Assembly (NCBI GenBank): GCA_019454205.1
Contig: CP075369.1
Span: 2,170,001 to 2,234,000, forward strand
Direction: 5' to 3'
Origin: Xanthobacteraceae bacterium
GTDB lineage: Bacteria > Pseudomonadota > Alphaproteobacteria > Rhizobiales > Xanthobacteraceae
Length of the DNA stretch: 64,000 nt
Numbering within the stretch: the stretch's first letter is position 1; each line of letters starts with the position of its first letter. The notes below the pieces were generated by a model. That model saw nothing but the letters and a program-made list of their open reading frames with translations, had not been told where the DNA came from and did no database searches. Made by a program: the position numbers and the translations under genes. Positions 34,830 through 43,271 of this stretch are shown piece by piece.

Positions 34830-34876
34830 GACAAAAGCGTATATGCACTCATTATGAGCGCATATACGCTCTTGTC
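34830..34876. promoter_or_regulatory. 47-bp palindromic operator with overlapping divergent promoters
   Basis: Near-perfect palindrome centred on 34853. Outer arms are GACAA (34830-34834) and TTGTC (34872-34876), inner arms AGCGTATATGC (34836-34846) and its complement (34860-34870). Each strand carries a -35 hexamer in an outer arm (TTGACA on plus, TGGACA on minus), and 16 bp on, a -10-like hexamer at the centre (CATTAT on plus, CATAAT on minus). The -10 boxes of the two promoters overlap. Confidence 0.8.
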
Positions 34877-34891
34877 CAGCGCAGACCTGCC

Positions 34892-35341
34892 ATGCCCAAA
34901 GCGAAACGGAACGACATTCACCGCTGCGCCTGCACCATTCTCCGGCAGGCGGCACGGGTAGCGACGCAGCACTTCGACCAGGCGCTTGCGGCCAGCGGCC
35001 TTCGCATTTCGCAGCTCTCGGTGCTGACCACGCTCCGTTATGTCGGCCCGAAGACCATCAACGAACTTGCGGAAATTATGGTGCTGGATCGCACCACGCT
35101 GGGACGCAATATGCGGCCCTTGCAGCGCGATGGCTTCATCGCCATCGAAGCCGGCAAGGACGACCGCCGCACGAAAAAGCTGGTCCTGACGAAGAAAGGT
35201 GAAACCATTGCGCTCCAGGCGATGGACAGCTGGGGCGACGCGCAAACGAGTTTCGAAAAAGCCATCGGCGTCGAGAACGCCATTGCGTTATCAAAACTGC
35301 TGCGCCAGGTCGTGAAGGCGGATTACGCGGAGAAGAGATAA
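34892..35341 (+). CDS. MarR-family transcriptional regulator
   Basis: Winged-helix regulator of 149 residues. It has SGLRISQLSVLTTLRYVG (helix 2), TINELAEIMVLDRTTLGRNM (recognition helix), then the wing DGFIAIEAGKDDRRTKKLVL and a C-terminal dimerisation helix. The N-terminus has Cys-x-Cys (HRCACTIL), found in several MarR proteins that sense oxidants or aromatic compounds. The divergent thioesterase and the shared palindrome make it a likely local repressor of both genes. No ligand can be inferred. Confidence 0.9.
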   Translation: MPKAKRNDIHRCACTILRQAARVATQHFDQALAASGLRISQLSVLTTLRYVGPKTINELAEIMVLDRTTLGRNMRPLQRDGFIAIEAGKDDRRTKKLVLTKKGETIALQAMDSWGDAQTSFEKAIGVENAIALSKLLRQVVKADYAEKR

Positions 35342-35369
35342 AAAAGCCCCGGATAATCCGGGGCTTTTT
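35341..35369. terminator. Bidirectional terminator between marR and ettA
   Basis: AGCCCCGGA / TCCGGGGCT stem (35345-35353 and 35357-35365) with loop TAA, flanked by AAAAA on the left and TTTTT on the right. It serves both convergent genes. Confidence 0.93.
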
Positions 35370-35370
35370 A

Positions 35371-37026
35371 TCAGCGCGTGAACTTCTTGTATTTGATCCG
35401 GTGCGGGATTTCCGCAGCTGCGCCGAGGCGGCGTTTCTTGTCAGCCTCGTAATCCTGGAAGTTGCCCTCGAACCACTCGACATGGCTGTCGCCCTCGAAG
35501 GCGAGAATATGGGTCGCGATACGATCGAGGAAGAAACGATCGTGGCTGATGATCACGGCGCAGCCCGCGAAATCCTCCAGCGCCTCTTCCAGCGCGCGCA
35601 GCGTATCGACGTCGAGGTCGTTGGTCGGTTCGTCGAGCAGCAGCACGTTCGCGTGCGAGCGCAACATCTTCGCGAGATGCACGCGGTTGCGTTCGCCGCC
35701 GGAGAGCGAGCCGACCTTCTTCTGCTGGTCGCCGCCCTTGAAGTTGAACGCCGAGACATAGGCGCGGCTGTGCATTTCCCTTGCGCCGAGCTTGATGATC
35801 TCGTCGCCGCCGGAGATTTCCTCCCAGACGTTCTTGTTGCCGTCGAGGGAGTCGCGGCTCTGGTCGACGTAGCCCAGCTTCACGCTGTCGCCGATCTTGA
35901 TGGTGCCGCTGTCTGGGTGTTCCTGCCCCGTGATCATGCGAAACAGCGTGGTCTTGCCCGCGCCGTTCGGCCCGATCACGCCGACAATGCCGCCGGGCGG
36001 CAGCTTGAAGTTCAGGTTCTCGATCAGCAGTTGATCGCCGAAACCCTTGGTAAGCGCTTCCGCGTCGACCACATTCTGGCCGAGCCGCTCCGCAACCGGA
36101 ATGATGATCTGCGCGGTCTGCGGCGCCTTGTCGTTCTGCTTGGCGACCAGTTCGTCATAGCGCTGGAAACGCGCCTTGCTCTTGGCCTGCCGCGCTTTCG
36201 GTGACGAAGAAATCCATTCGCGCTCGCGCTCGATGGCGCGCTGGCGCGCTTCTTCCTCGCGGCCTTCCTGCTCTAGCCGTTTCTGTTTCTGCACCAGCCA
36301 CGAAGAATAATTTCCTTCGTAGGGAATGCCGCGGCCGCGGTCGAGTTCGAGAATCCAGCCCGTGACGTTATCGAGGAAGTAGCGGTCGTGGGTTACTATC
36401 AACACCGCGCCCTTGAAATTGCGCAGGTATTCCTCGAGCCACGAAACCGTCTCCGCGTCGAGATGGTTGGTCGGCTCGTCGAGCAGCAGAATATCCGGCT
36501 CCGACAACAGAAGCTGGCACAACGCGACACGGCGTTTTTCGCCGCCGGAGAGATTGTTCACGTCCGCGTTGTCGTCCGGGCAGCGCAGCGCATCCATCGC
36601 AAGGTCGACCTGCGCATCGAGATCCCAGAGATTCTTGGCCTCGATCTCGTCCTGCAACTTCGCCATTTCGTCGGCGGTCTCGTCGGAGTAATTCGCGGCA
36701 AGTTCGTTGTAGCGGTCGAGCAGCGCCTGCTTCTCGGCGACGCCGATCATCACGTTCTGGCGCACGTTCTTCGACGGATCGAGCTGCGGCTCCTGCGGCA
36801 GATAGCCGACCTTCGCGCCCTCGGCTGCGAAAGCCTCGCCGGTGAAGTCCTTATCGGTTCCAGCCATGATGCGCATGAGCGTGGATTTGCCGGCGCCGTT
36901 GACGCCGAGCACGCCGATCTTCGCGGTTGGGAAAAACGAGAGGTGAACGTTGTCGAGGACCTTTTTCCCGCCGGGATAGGCCTTCGACAGCCCGATCATC
37001 TGATAGACATATTGCCAGGACGCCAT
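35371..37026 (-). CDS. ettA: EttA, energy-dependent translational throttle ABC-F ATPase
   Basis: ABC-F protein that binds the ribosomal E site and gates entry into elongation according to ATP/ADP. The 551 residues have two ATPase cassettes: Walker A GVNGAGKST with signature LSGGEKRRVALC, and Walker A GPNGAGKTT with signature LSGGERNRVHLA. The inter-cassette region includes the EREREWISSSPKARQAKSKA linker typical of EttA, and there are no membrane segments. It is monocistronic, ending at the shared terminator. Confidence 0.96.
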   Translation of the reverse strand: MASWQYVYQMIGLSKAYPGGKKVLDNVHLSFFPTAKIGVLGVNGAGKSTLMRIMAGTDKDFTGEAFAAEGAKVGYLPQEPQLDPSKNVRQNVMIGVAEKQALLDRYNELAANYSDETADEMAKLQDEIEAKNLWDLDAQVDLAMDALRCPDDNADVNNLSGGEKRRVALCQLLLSEPDILLLDEPTNHLDAETVSWLEEYLRNFKGAVLIVTHDRYFLDNVTGWILELDRGRGIPYEGNYSSWLVQKQKRLEQEGREEEARQRAIEREREWISSSPKARQAKSKARFQRYDELVAKQNDKAPQTAQIIIPVAERLGQNVVDAEALTKGFGDQLLIENLNFKLPPGGIVGVIGPNGAGKTTLFRMITGQEHPDSGTIKIGDSVKLGYVDQSRDSLDGNKNVWEEISGGDEIIKLGAREMHSRAYVSAFNFKGGDQQKKVGSLSGGERNRVHLAKMLRSHANVLLLDEPTNDLDVDTLRALEEALEDFAGCAVIISHDRFFLDRIATHILAFEGDSHVEWFEGNFQDYEADKKRRLGAAAEIPHRIKYKKFTR

Positions 37027-37109
37027 GCGCCGCCGCGCTCCGTGTTCGAATTCGGGGAGTATGCGGCGGCTATGTAGCGAGCGCGGGCGTCTTCGGCAAG
37101 GTTGACCGG

Positions 37110-38213
37110 TTATCCTTCGCTGGCGCGCGCGATGCGCATTTGCGGTTTCGCACCCGCCCCCTGTGCAGGACGTTTCCCGTTCGTGCCTTTGGCGAGCAGG
37201 CTGCGATAGAGCGCGACATAATCCTCTGCCATGCGTCGCACGGTAAAACGCCGCTCGAATGCCGCGCGCACCACGCGGCGGTCAATCGCCATCAGTTCCG
37301 GAAACGCCTGCACGGCCTCCCGAACGGAGTTCACGATCACACCGGAAACCCCATCATCGATCACTTCCGGCACCGAGCCGTTCTGGAAGGCGAGCACCGG
37401 CGTACCGCAAGCCATCGCCTCGATCATGACCAGACCGAACGGCTCCGGCCAATCGATGGGAAACAGGAGCGCCGCGGCGTTGCCGAGAAAATCCTGCTTC
37501 TTGCGCTCTCCGATCTCGCCGACGAATTCGATGCCTTCACCGTCGAGTAGTGGTTTGATTTTCTGCTCGAAATATTCCCGGTCCACCGCATCGACCTTGG
37601 CAGCCATCTTCAGCGGAATGCGCAGCTTGCGCGCGATCTCGATGGCACGATCGGGACGCTTGTCCGGTGCCATGCGGCCGAGAAAGGCGAGATAACCGCC
37701 CTTGGATTCATAATTCGGCCTGAACAGATTTTCGGGAAGCCCGTGCAACACCGTGCCCGCAACATTACGACTACGCACGAACTCCGCTTGCGAATCCGAG
37801 ATCGTCGCCACCGGCATCTGCGGAAATGCACGATGCAGCGGCTGGAGATCGTGCGTGTCCTGGCGTCCGTGCAGCGTGGTCAGCGTCCGGTTCGCGATGT
37901 CGCGAAACAACGGATAATGGAAGAAGTCGATATGAAAATGCAGGATATCGAATTCGTGCGCGCGGCGGCGCAACGTATCTAACATCACGAGATAATACGG
38001 ATTGGTGTCGTTCACGCGTGGGTCGAGACGCAACGCCTGCGGACACATCGCTTCCAAATTTGCATTGGTGACGGAATCGCCACTCGCAAACAACGTTACG
38101 TCATGTCCTTGCCGCACGAGTTCCTCGGTGAGCCAGGAAACCATGCGTTCGGTTCCGCCATATAGTTTCGGCGGCGTGCTTTCGATCAACGGGCTGATTT
38201 GCGCGATCTTCAT
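37110..38213 (-). CDS. Glycosyltransferase family 4
   Basis: GT-B fold glycosyltransferase of 367 residues with no membrane helix. The N-terminal lobe starts MKIAQISPLIESTPPKLYGG (nucleotide-sugar Gly-rich loop) and TERMVSWLTEEL. The C-terminal lobe has LAFLGRMAPDKRPDRAIEIA and the family Glu motif EPFGLVMIEAMACGTPVLAF. The acceptor is unknown. Related genes in rhizobia are often stress-induced, and here an EcfG-type promoter lies 44 bp upstream. The C-terminus is Lys/Ala-rich. Confidence 0.85.
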   Translation of the reverse strand: MKIAQISPLIESTPPKLYGGTERMVSWLTEELVRQGHDVTLFASGDSVTNANLEAMCPQALRLDPRVNDTNPYYLVMLDTLRRRAHEFDILHFHIDFFHYPLFRDIANRTLTTLHGRQDTHDLQPLHRAFPQMPVATISDSQAEFVRSRNVAGTVLHGLPENLFRPNYESKGGYLAFLGRMAPDKRPDRAIEIARKLRIPLKMAAKVDAVDREYFEQKIKPLLDGEGIEFVGEIGERKKQDFLGNAAALLFPIDWPEPFGLVMIEAMACGTPVLAFQNGSVPEVIDDGVSGVIVNSVREAVQAFPELMAIDRRVVRAAFERRFTVRRMAEDYVALYRSLLAKGTNGKRPAQGAGAKPQMRIARASEG

Positions 38214-38256
38214 TCTGTCCCTCGCCTCTCCTGTTTGCGACGCAACATGAAAAGCG

Positions 38257-38281
38257 AACGGCGCTGGAGAGGAAACGTTCC
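38257..38281 (-). promoter_or_regulatory. EcfG-type (general stress response) promoter of the glycosyltransferase
   Basis: On the minus strand GGAAC (38281-38277) is followed after exactly 16 bp by CGTT (38260-38257), matching the alphaproteobacterial EcfG/SigT consensus GGAAC-N16/17-CGTT in all nine bases. The glycosyltransferase ATG is 44 bp further on, an ordinary 5' UTR length. The remaining gap to 38368 shows nothing else. Confidence 0.75.
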
Positions 38282-38368
38282 CGCACGGAGTGCATGAAGA
38301 TTGCCCAGCGCGAGACTAAAATTGTCGCAGCAAGAGAAAGCAGGAACTCTCGCGCCGGATTTTCACCG

Positions 38369-39199
38369 CTATTGCGGCGGCGACTTTGCCTTCAGAAGCC
38401 GCGCATAGGCGATCAGCTCCGGCCGATATTCGAAATGGATGCTGTCAACGTGATACCAGTTGCCGCCCCAGATGAATCCGTGACGCTCGAAGATCTCGAT
38501 GACTTCCTGCGGCACGAAATGAACGGCGCGTGCTTTCTCGCTTAGCCCCGACCAGCGCCAGTAGCGCCCGGTGCGCCCATGCAGATCGAGCGCGGCACCA
38601 TACGCATGCATACTGAGGCGGTTCGTTCCCGCGATCACGCGGCAAACATAGGAGCCGGAAAGCGACACCGCTGCGCGCCGTTTCTCGACGGGCAGCTTCT
38701 CGATCTCGGCGGAAATTGCTTCCAGCTTGCGGTCGATGCCGTTCGTGGTCGTAACCGTGACCGATTGGGGTGCGGTCTTCGGCAGCCAGCGGATTGTTCG
38801 CAGTTTCCCGCGCAGTCCAGTGCGGCGGCAATCACCATATATTTTCACGAAGAAGAGTTCGTTGCGGGTGCGGCCAGGATCATGCTTCGGCAATTCCGGC
38901 TTACTGTCGCTGAGCGGATAGCCGAACAGAAACTGCTCGGCGACGCTCGGCGTTTCCAGAATTTTCGCGGCTTGGTCGGGCTGGCGCACTTGGCCGAGCG
39001 GCATCTCGCTACCGTCAAGCCATATAATCTTTTCCGCATCCGCTGACTTTACAAACTCCGGATAGCTAGAAGCGATCGCCTGCGCGGCAAGCTCCTTGTC
39101 CACGCTCTGCGCCATCGCGGCCGGTGCGGCGAACGGAAAAACGAAAAGCGCCGCGGCGAGCGGCGCAATTCCTGAAAGCTTCATGGAACGAAAACGCAT
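38369..39199 (-). CDS. Secreted M15-family metallopeptidase (D-Ala-D-Ala carboxypeptidase-like)
   Basis: Predicted periplasmic peptidoglycan peptidase. Signal peptide at residues 1-31 (SGIAPLAAALFVFPFAAPAA). The M15C zinc site is visible: MHAYGAALDLHG (His and Asp ligands in SxHxxGxAxD) and WYHVDSIHFEYRPEL (third His). The segment VHFVPQEVIEIFERHGFIWG also fits this subfamily. ATG 39199 is used rather than GTG 39202 (GAGCGGG upstream). It follows the PP2C gene by 32 bp on the same strand, so it probably ends the kinase/FHA/phosphatase operon. Confidence 0.85.
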   Translation of the reverse strand: MRFRSMKLSGIAPLAAALFVFPFAAPAAMAQSVDKELAAQAIASSYPEFVKSADAEKIIWLDGSEMPLGQVRQPDQAAKILETPSVAEQFLFGYPLSDSKPELPKHDPGRTRNELFFVKIYGDCRRTGLRGKLRTIRWLPKTAPQSVTVTTTNGIDRKLEAISAEIEKLPVEKRRAAVSLSGSYVCRVIAGTNRLSMHAYGAALDLHGRTGRYWRWSGLSEKARAVHFVPQEVIEIFERHGFIWGGNWYHVDSIHFEYRPELIAYARLLKAKSPPQ

Positions 39200-39231
39200 C
39201 ACCCGCTCACGGGCAGAAACACGAACCAGCG

Positions 39232-40752
39232 TTATTCGCAGTCGTATTCATATGGCGCGCGATACCGCGCATAGCGCTCGGCCGGAGCGATTTCCCGCAT
39301 GCCCGGCGCATAGTAGCCATTGCTGCCCGTATAACCGGAGCGCGGATACGCCGAAGACGAAAACTCCTCCACCTCGCCTTGCGGCAGCATGGGTCCGCCG
39401 TCGAGATGAATAACGACGGGTTTGCGTTCCTCACCACGCGGATTCAGGTAATTCTGCTCGCGGGTCGGCGACGGGCTGGAGGCCGGCGGCGCCGTTCTCT
39501 CTTGCTTCGGAGGTGCGGGCGAGTCGCTTTGCTGGCGCTCCCGCTGCCGTTCCGTATTCGGCCGGTCCGAGTTCTTCGACGGCGCATTCTTTTGGTCGGG
39601 CGCCGGCGTGACCTTGGTGGTGTCCGAAGGAGGCGGCGTAATCTTGGTCGCATCGGTTTGCGTGCGTCCGCCGAAAACACCGACGCCGTAAAGCACCGCC
39701 GCTACCGCAATCAAAGCAATGGCAATGAGAAGCACGAATTTCGTCGGCGACCACTTTCCGCTACGAGCGGCAGAACTAATCGTGCCTGTCGAACCAGCAG
39801 CCGCGCGTGCCGATGCGCTGGCGGCCTGCGGCGCCTCCGCCTTCGTTGGCGGGATCATCGCCGTCTTCGGCGCGATAGGTGCAGTCGGCGCTGTCTTCGC
39901 GGCTTCTTCGGTTTGCGTAACCTTGGCGGTAGAGATCGCGCCACCCGCATCCGCCTGCAATACGACAAGCGTCGCATTGTCCTGATAGTTGCGGTTGCCG
40001 CCGATGCCATCAACCGCCTTGATCAGACCGTCGGCGACGGCGCCGACACCCTGCGGCAGCAATTCGCGGATGAAGTTCTGAATCTGTACCGGCGAAAGCG
40101 TCTCGAGACCGTCGCTCGAGAAGATCATCAGATCGCCCGGCAGAACCTTGCGGGTGTCGATCTGCGGGCTATGGCCGAAATCCTCGAGCGCCCTGCCGAG
40201 CACTGCGATGGTGATGGAGTCGCGCCCTTTGCGCGAGATCACTTCCCGCCAGAGGTTGCGATCGTCCTTGCCGAGCGCCTCGCGGTCCGCGATCTCGAAG
40301 TACGAGTGATCCATGTTGACGCGATGCAATTCGCCGTCGCGATAACGATAAATCAGCGAGTCGCCGACGCTGACGAACGCCATGCGGTCGTCCTCGAAGA
40401 ATCCCGCCACCAGCGTAGCGCCCATATCCTTCAACGCCGGCTCTTTCGCCTGCGCGGCAGCGATAGCGTCGTTCGCGCCTTTCAATGACTGGCGCAAACG
40501 GTCTTCGGCATTGCCGGAAAGAGAAAAGAAAGTCTGCACGAAGGTATCGGCGGTAATCTTGCTGGCGACTTCGCCGCCGTGATGACCGCCGATGCCGTCC
40601 GCTACCAGAATCAGGCCGCCGCCGGTAACGGCGCTGCCCACATCGCTGCGCGCCACGCCGCCGACATCGCCTTTCAGGTCGTAGACCCTCCAGGCGTCTT
40701 CCTGCTTGTCTTTGCTGCCCGTAATTGCCCGGGCGGCAGCCTGAAAATTCAT
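39232..40752 (-). CDS. Membrane-anchored PP2C-type Ser/Thr protein phosphatase
   Basis: Predicted metal-dependent phosphatase of 506 residues. The cytoplasmic PP2C domain (about 1-240) has the metal ligands in KDKQEDAWRV, LVADGIGGHHGGEVAS, SSDGLETLS and NYQDNATLVVL. A Pro/Ala-rich linker leads to one membrane helix (FVLLIAIALIAVAAVLYGVG). A long periplasmic, Pro/Asp/Lys-rich tail follows with LDGGPMLPQGEVEEF near the end. The start at ATG 40752 overlaps the upstream FHA stop (ATGA). Likely partner phosphatase of the two kinases upstream. Confidence 0.9.
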   Translation of the reverse strand: MNFQAAARAITGSKDKQEDAWRVYDLKGDVGGVARSDVGSAVTGGGLILVADGIGGHHGGEVASKITADTFVQTFFSLSGNAEDRLRQSLKGANDAIAAAQAKEPALKDMGATLVAGFFEDDRMAFVSVGDSLIYRYRDGELHRVNMDHSYFEIADREALGKDDRNLWREVISRKGRDSITIAVLGRALEDFGHSPQIDTRKVLPGDLMIFSSDGLETLSPVQIQNFIRELLPQGVGAVADGLIKAVDGIGGNRNYQDNATLVVLQADAGGAISTAKVTQTEEAAKTAPTAPIAPKTAMIPPTKAEAPQAASASARAAAGSTGTISSAARSGKWSPTKFVLLIAIALIAVAAVLYGVGVFGGRTQTDATKITPPPSDTTKVTPAPDQKNAPSKNSDRPNTERQRERQQSDSPAPPKQERTAPPASSPSPTREQNYLNPRGEERKPVVIHLDGGPMLPQGEVEEFSSSAYPRSGYTGSNGYYAPGMREIAPAERYARYRAPYEYDCE

Positions 40753-41387
40753 TTCATATCTTCCCAATTGAAGTCCGGACCGCACAACGCGACGAAGCGA
40801 AGTTTGGTATCGCCGATTGTAACTACATTACCGCTTGCCAGTGGCATCGGCGTCAGCACGGCTTCGTCGTTCAGGTAAACGATGTTGGCCTTACCGCCGT
40901 GGCTGATGTGGAAAGTGCGGCGCTTCGGCTCGAACGTGATGAAGCAGGCACCTTCGCTGGATACCTGGCTATCGCCGAAATCCAGACGCACGCGCTGGTT
41001 CGCGCCGCGTCCGACGCTGTTCATGCCCGCGAATACATTCACGGATTTGCCGCGGCCCGGCCCATCGGTAATAACCAGCCAGCCAACCACCGGATCGAAT
41101 ACGCCTTTATCTTCCATTTTGCCCATCGCCATCGTGTCTTCGTGTTGTCCGCCGCCACCATAGCCGCGAATCTGCGTTGCCGCGCTGCTACCGCCGCCAC
41201 CGCTGGACGAGGAGTGATCCATCATCGCAGGCTTAGGCTGCTGCATCTGAGGCGGCGGGGATGCCGGAGACGCCGGAGGAGCCGACGGCTTTACCACCTT
41301 GGGTTCCGGGCTGGCTGCTTTGCCTGCGGGACGAACCTCACGAATTCGGGTCGGAGCCGAAGAGCTGTCATCGTCTTTATTTGTCAT
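40749..41387 (-). CDS. FHA-domain protein with divergent phosphopeptide site
   Basis: Soluble protein of 212 residues. The first about 95 residues are disordered and rich in Pro, Ser and Gly, with two similar short motifs, SAPTRIREV and SAATQIRGY. These resemble the N-terminal Thr-containing tails that kinases phosphorylate in GarA-type FHA proteins. The C-terminal FHA fold keeps the GR of the first loop (SVGRGANQRVRL) but lacks the usual SxxH, reading SSEG, and the usual NG is replaced in KANIVYLNDE. It may therefore be a scaffold rather than a phosphothreonine reader. It is coupled to the PP2C gene by a 4-bp overlap. Confidence 0.8.
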   Translation of the reverse strand: MTNKDDDSSSAPTRIREVRPAGKAASPEPKVVKPSAPPASPASPPPQMQQPKPAMMDHSSSSGGGGSSAATQIRGYGGGGQHEDTMAMGKMEDKGVFDPVVGWLVITDGPGRGKSVNVFAGMNSVGRGANQRVRLDFGDSQVSSEGACFITFEPKRRTFHISHGGKANIVYLNDEAVLTPMPLASGNVVTIGDTKLRFVALCGPDFNWEDMK

Positions 41388-41417
41388 GACGTTACACCCT
41401 GTTCTGAAAAACCAGTG

Positions 41418-43271
41418 TTAGCTGCGCCGCGGAGCGGTCGTGCCGCGGGCATCACGAAACAAAAAGCCGTAATTGCCGGTCCCCAGCTTCACTACGTCGC
41501 CATCCGTCAGCTTACCAGACTCCACGGCGGCGCCATTAACGAGGATCGGATTGATCTGATCGCGATATTCCTTCGTCCGGTTGATGATCTGGAACGTCCC
41601 GTCTGCCCCTACCCATAGCACCGCATGGTGCCGGGAGACGGTCAATTCATTGGGATCGGTCACGACATCGTTATCGGTTTCGCGGCCGATCGCGACCCGT
41701 TCCTTGCGGACCGGCACGGTGCCCGGTTCGCCGTTGAACTCCAGGAATGCAATCGGGGGCGTTTCCCGGATTTGGGTCGCAGGGGCCGGGCCTTTCGGCT
41801 TTGCAGCCGTTGCGGTTGTCGCTTCGGCCGGTCTGGCGGCAGTTGGTGCATCGACGGGCCGGGCCGCAGTCGGAGCATCGACAGGTCTCGCGGCGGTTGG
41901 CGCGTCGACCGGGGAGAACGCCGTTCGCGGATCCTCTCTGGCCGGCCCGGCAGAAGTTTTCGGCTCCTCCCACGCGGGCGCCGGCGCGGTGCCGGATGGC
42001 CGTGCCGAGGTCGGCGCGTCTTCCTGCAGGATGCGTGGCGCAGGCACCGGTTCAGGCTTCGCGGCGGCAGCCTTGCGGCGCCGCACCGAACGGCGGATCG
42101 AACCCGTGATGATGAAGCCAATCAGGATTATCGCAATTGCGATCAGCGCGCCCGCGATGCGGGTGATGTCTTCGCTAAACCAGGCAATGACCTCGTTGAA
42201 GTAGCCTTCGTAGTCGATCCCCATCGGGGTCGCCTGATCCTCGCCGTTCACGCTGGGGCTGGCGACGCCGGGAGACAACACCGTGCTGAACGATGTACGC
42301 CCGCCTTCCGGGTGGCGGATACTCACGTTCACCGCTTGCGGGATATTCTTCTCCGGCGCTTCCGCCTCGATGAGAACGCCCGCGATCAGGCGTCTCGGAA
42401 AATCGAGTTTCGTGCGCGGCGCGAGTGCCAGCCGCGGACCGGGTGACTGCACATAGAAACCTTGCGTCTGGTCCGCAAGCGTCGTCAGGCTCTTGAGCGC
42501 CGTAAGGTCGCGCTGCGTCTCGTAATAGCCGATGGTGACGATGCGGATGTTGAGCCGCTGCGCGGTCTCGATGACCTGCTGGAGCGTAGTGTCCTTGTCT
42601 TCAGCCTTGCCATCGGTTGCGATGACGAGGACTTTGCGCGGACCCGGCGTTTGCGCAAGGCGCTGCATGCCTTCGATCGAAAGGCGATAGAGATCGGTCA
42701 TCTGGCCGCCGGCCTGAATTTTCTCAAGCGCCGATGCAACCGCTGTCTTGTCGGTGGTGAAATCCTGCAGAAAATCCAGTTTGCCGTCGAACGAAGCCAC
42801 CGCCACCCGCTGCCGCGGACCAGACTGACGGAAAATATCCGCGAGATCGCGCGCGGAGCGGCGCACCGTATCGAGGCGGGCCGGATCGCTGCGATCCACC
42901 ATCAGGAGAAAAACGGTTTCGTCGTCGGCGAGGTTGTGCGGCCGGAAAGCGACCGTCCAGCGGTTCGCGGGATTGCCGCGTTCCTCGATCTCGACGCCGA
43001 GCACGGACACCGGATCGATGAAACGCAAATCGCAACGAAGCGTAGGACGCTGCCCGGCGCGGTTGCCGCGGCAGAACACGGTGCCGCCGCGAACCTGCCG
43101 CCGCTGGATATTCTCGATCTTGCCCGCGATGTTGTCGCGGACGTTGGTGGCGACCGGCGAAGTAACCGCCGGGCTTTGGGCGAGCAACGATCCCGAATAA
43201 CCCGCCGCAACGGCCAGCAGCGCTCCTGCAACGAGGAAAGATGCAGGCCGCAAACGGCGGGCGGCGATCAT
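41418..43271 (-). CDS. vWA-FHA membrane protein
   Basis: A 617-residue protein with a signal or anchor segment (ASFLVAGALLAVAAGYSGSL), a periplasmic von Willebrand A domain and a second membrane helix (IAGALIAIAIILIGFIITGS) followed by a basic stop. A cytoplasmic C-terminal FHA domain follows (VAIGRETDNDVV, LTVSRHHAVLW). The vWA MIDAS reads DRSDP instead of DxSxS, while IATDGKAED keeps the later Asp. The linker contains three copies of VDAPTAARP plus a diverged fourth. This topology would connect a periplasmic adhesion-type sensor to phospho-signalling. ATG 43271 overlaps the upstream stop (ATGA); the frame to 43283 is 4 residues longer. Confidence 0.85.
   Translation of the reverse strand: MIAARRLRPASFLVAGALLAVAAGYSGSLLAQSPAVTSPVATNVRDNIAGKIENIQRRQVRGGTVFCRGNRAGQRPTLRCDLRFIDPVSVLGVEIEERGNPANRWTVAFRPHNLADDETVFLLMVDRSDPARLDTVRRSARDLADIFRQSGPRQRVAVASFDGKLDFLQDFTTDKTAVASALEKIQAGGQMTDLYRLSIEGMQRLAQTPGPRKVLVIATDGKAEDKDTTLQQVIETAQRLNIRIVTIGYYETQRDLTALKSLTTLADQTQGFYVQSPGPRLALAPRTKLDFPRRLIAGVLIEAEAPEKNIPQAVNVSIRHPEGGRTSFSTVLSPGVASPSVNGEDQATPMGIDYEGYFNEVIAWFSEDITRIAGALIAIAIILIGFIITGSIRRSVRRRKAAAAKPEPVPAPRILQEDAPTSARPSGTAPAPAWEEPKTSAGPAREDPRTAFSPVDAPTAARPVDAPTAARPVDAPTAARPAEATTATAAKPKGPAPATQIRETPPIAFLEFNGEPGTVPVRKERVAIGRETDNDVVTDPNELTVSRHHAVLWVGADGTFQIINRTKEYRDQINPILVNGAAVESGKLTDGDVVKLGTGNYGFLFRDARGTTAPRRS

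Noticed and set aside
41820..41910. Short tandem repeat resembling a CRISPR or satellite
   Set aside because: The repeat is of the peptide VDAPTAARP inside the vWA-FHA gene, with diverged codons and no spacers.
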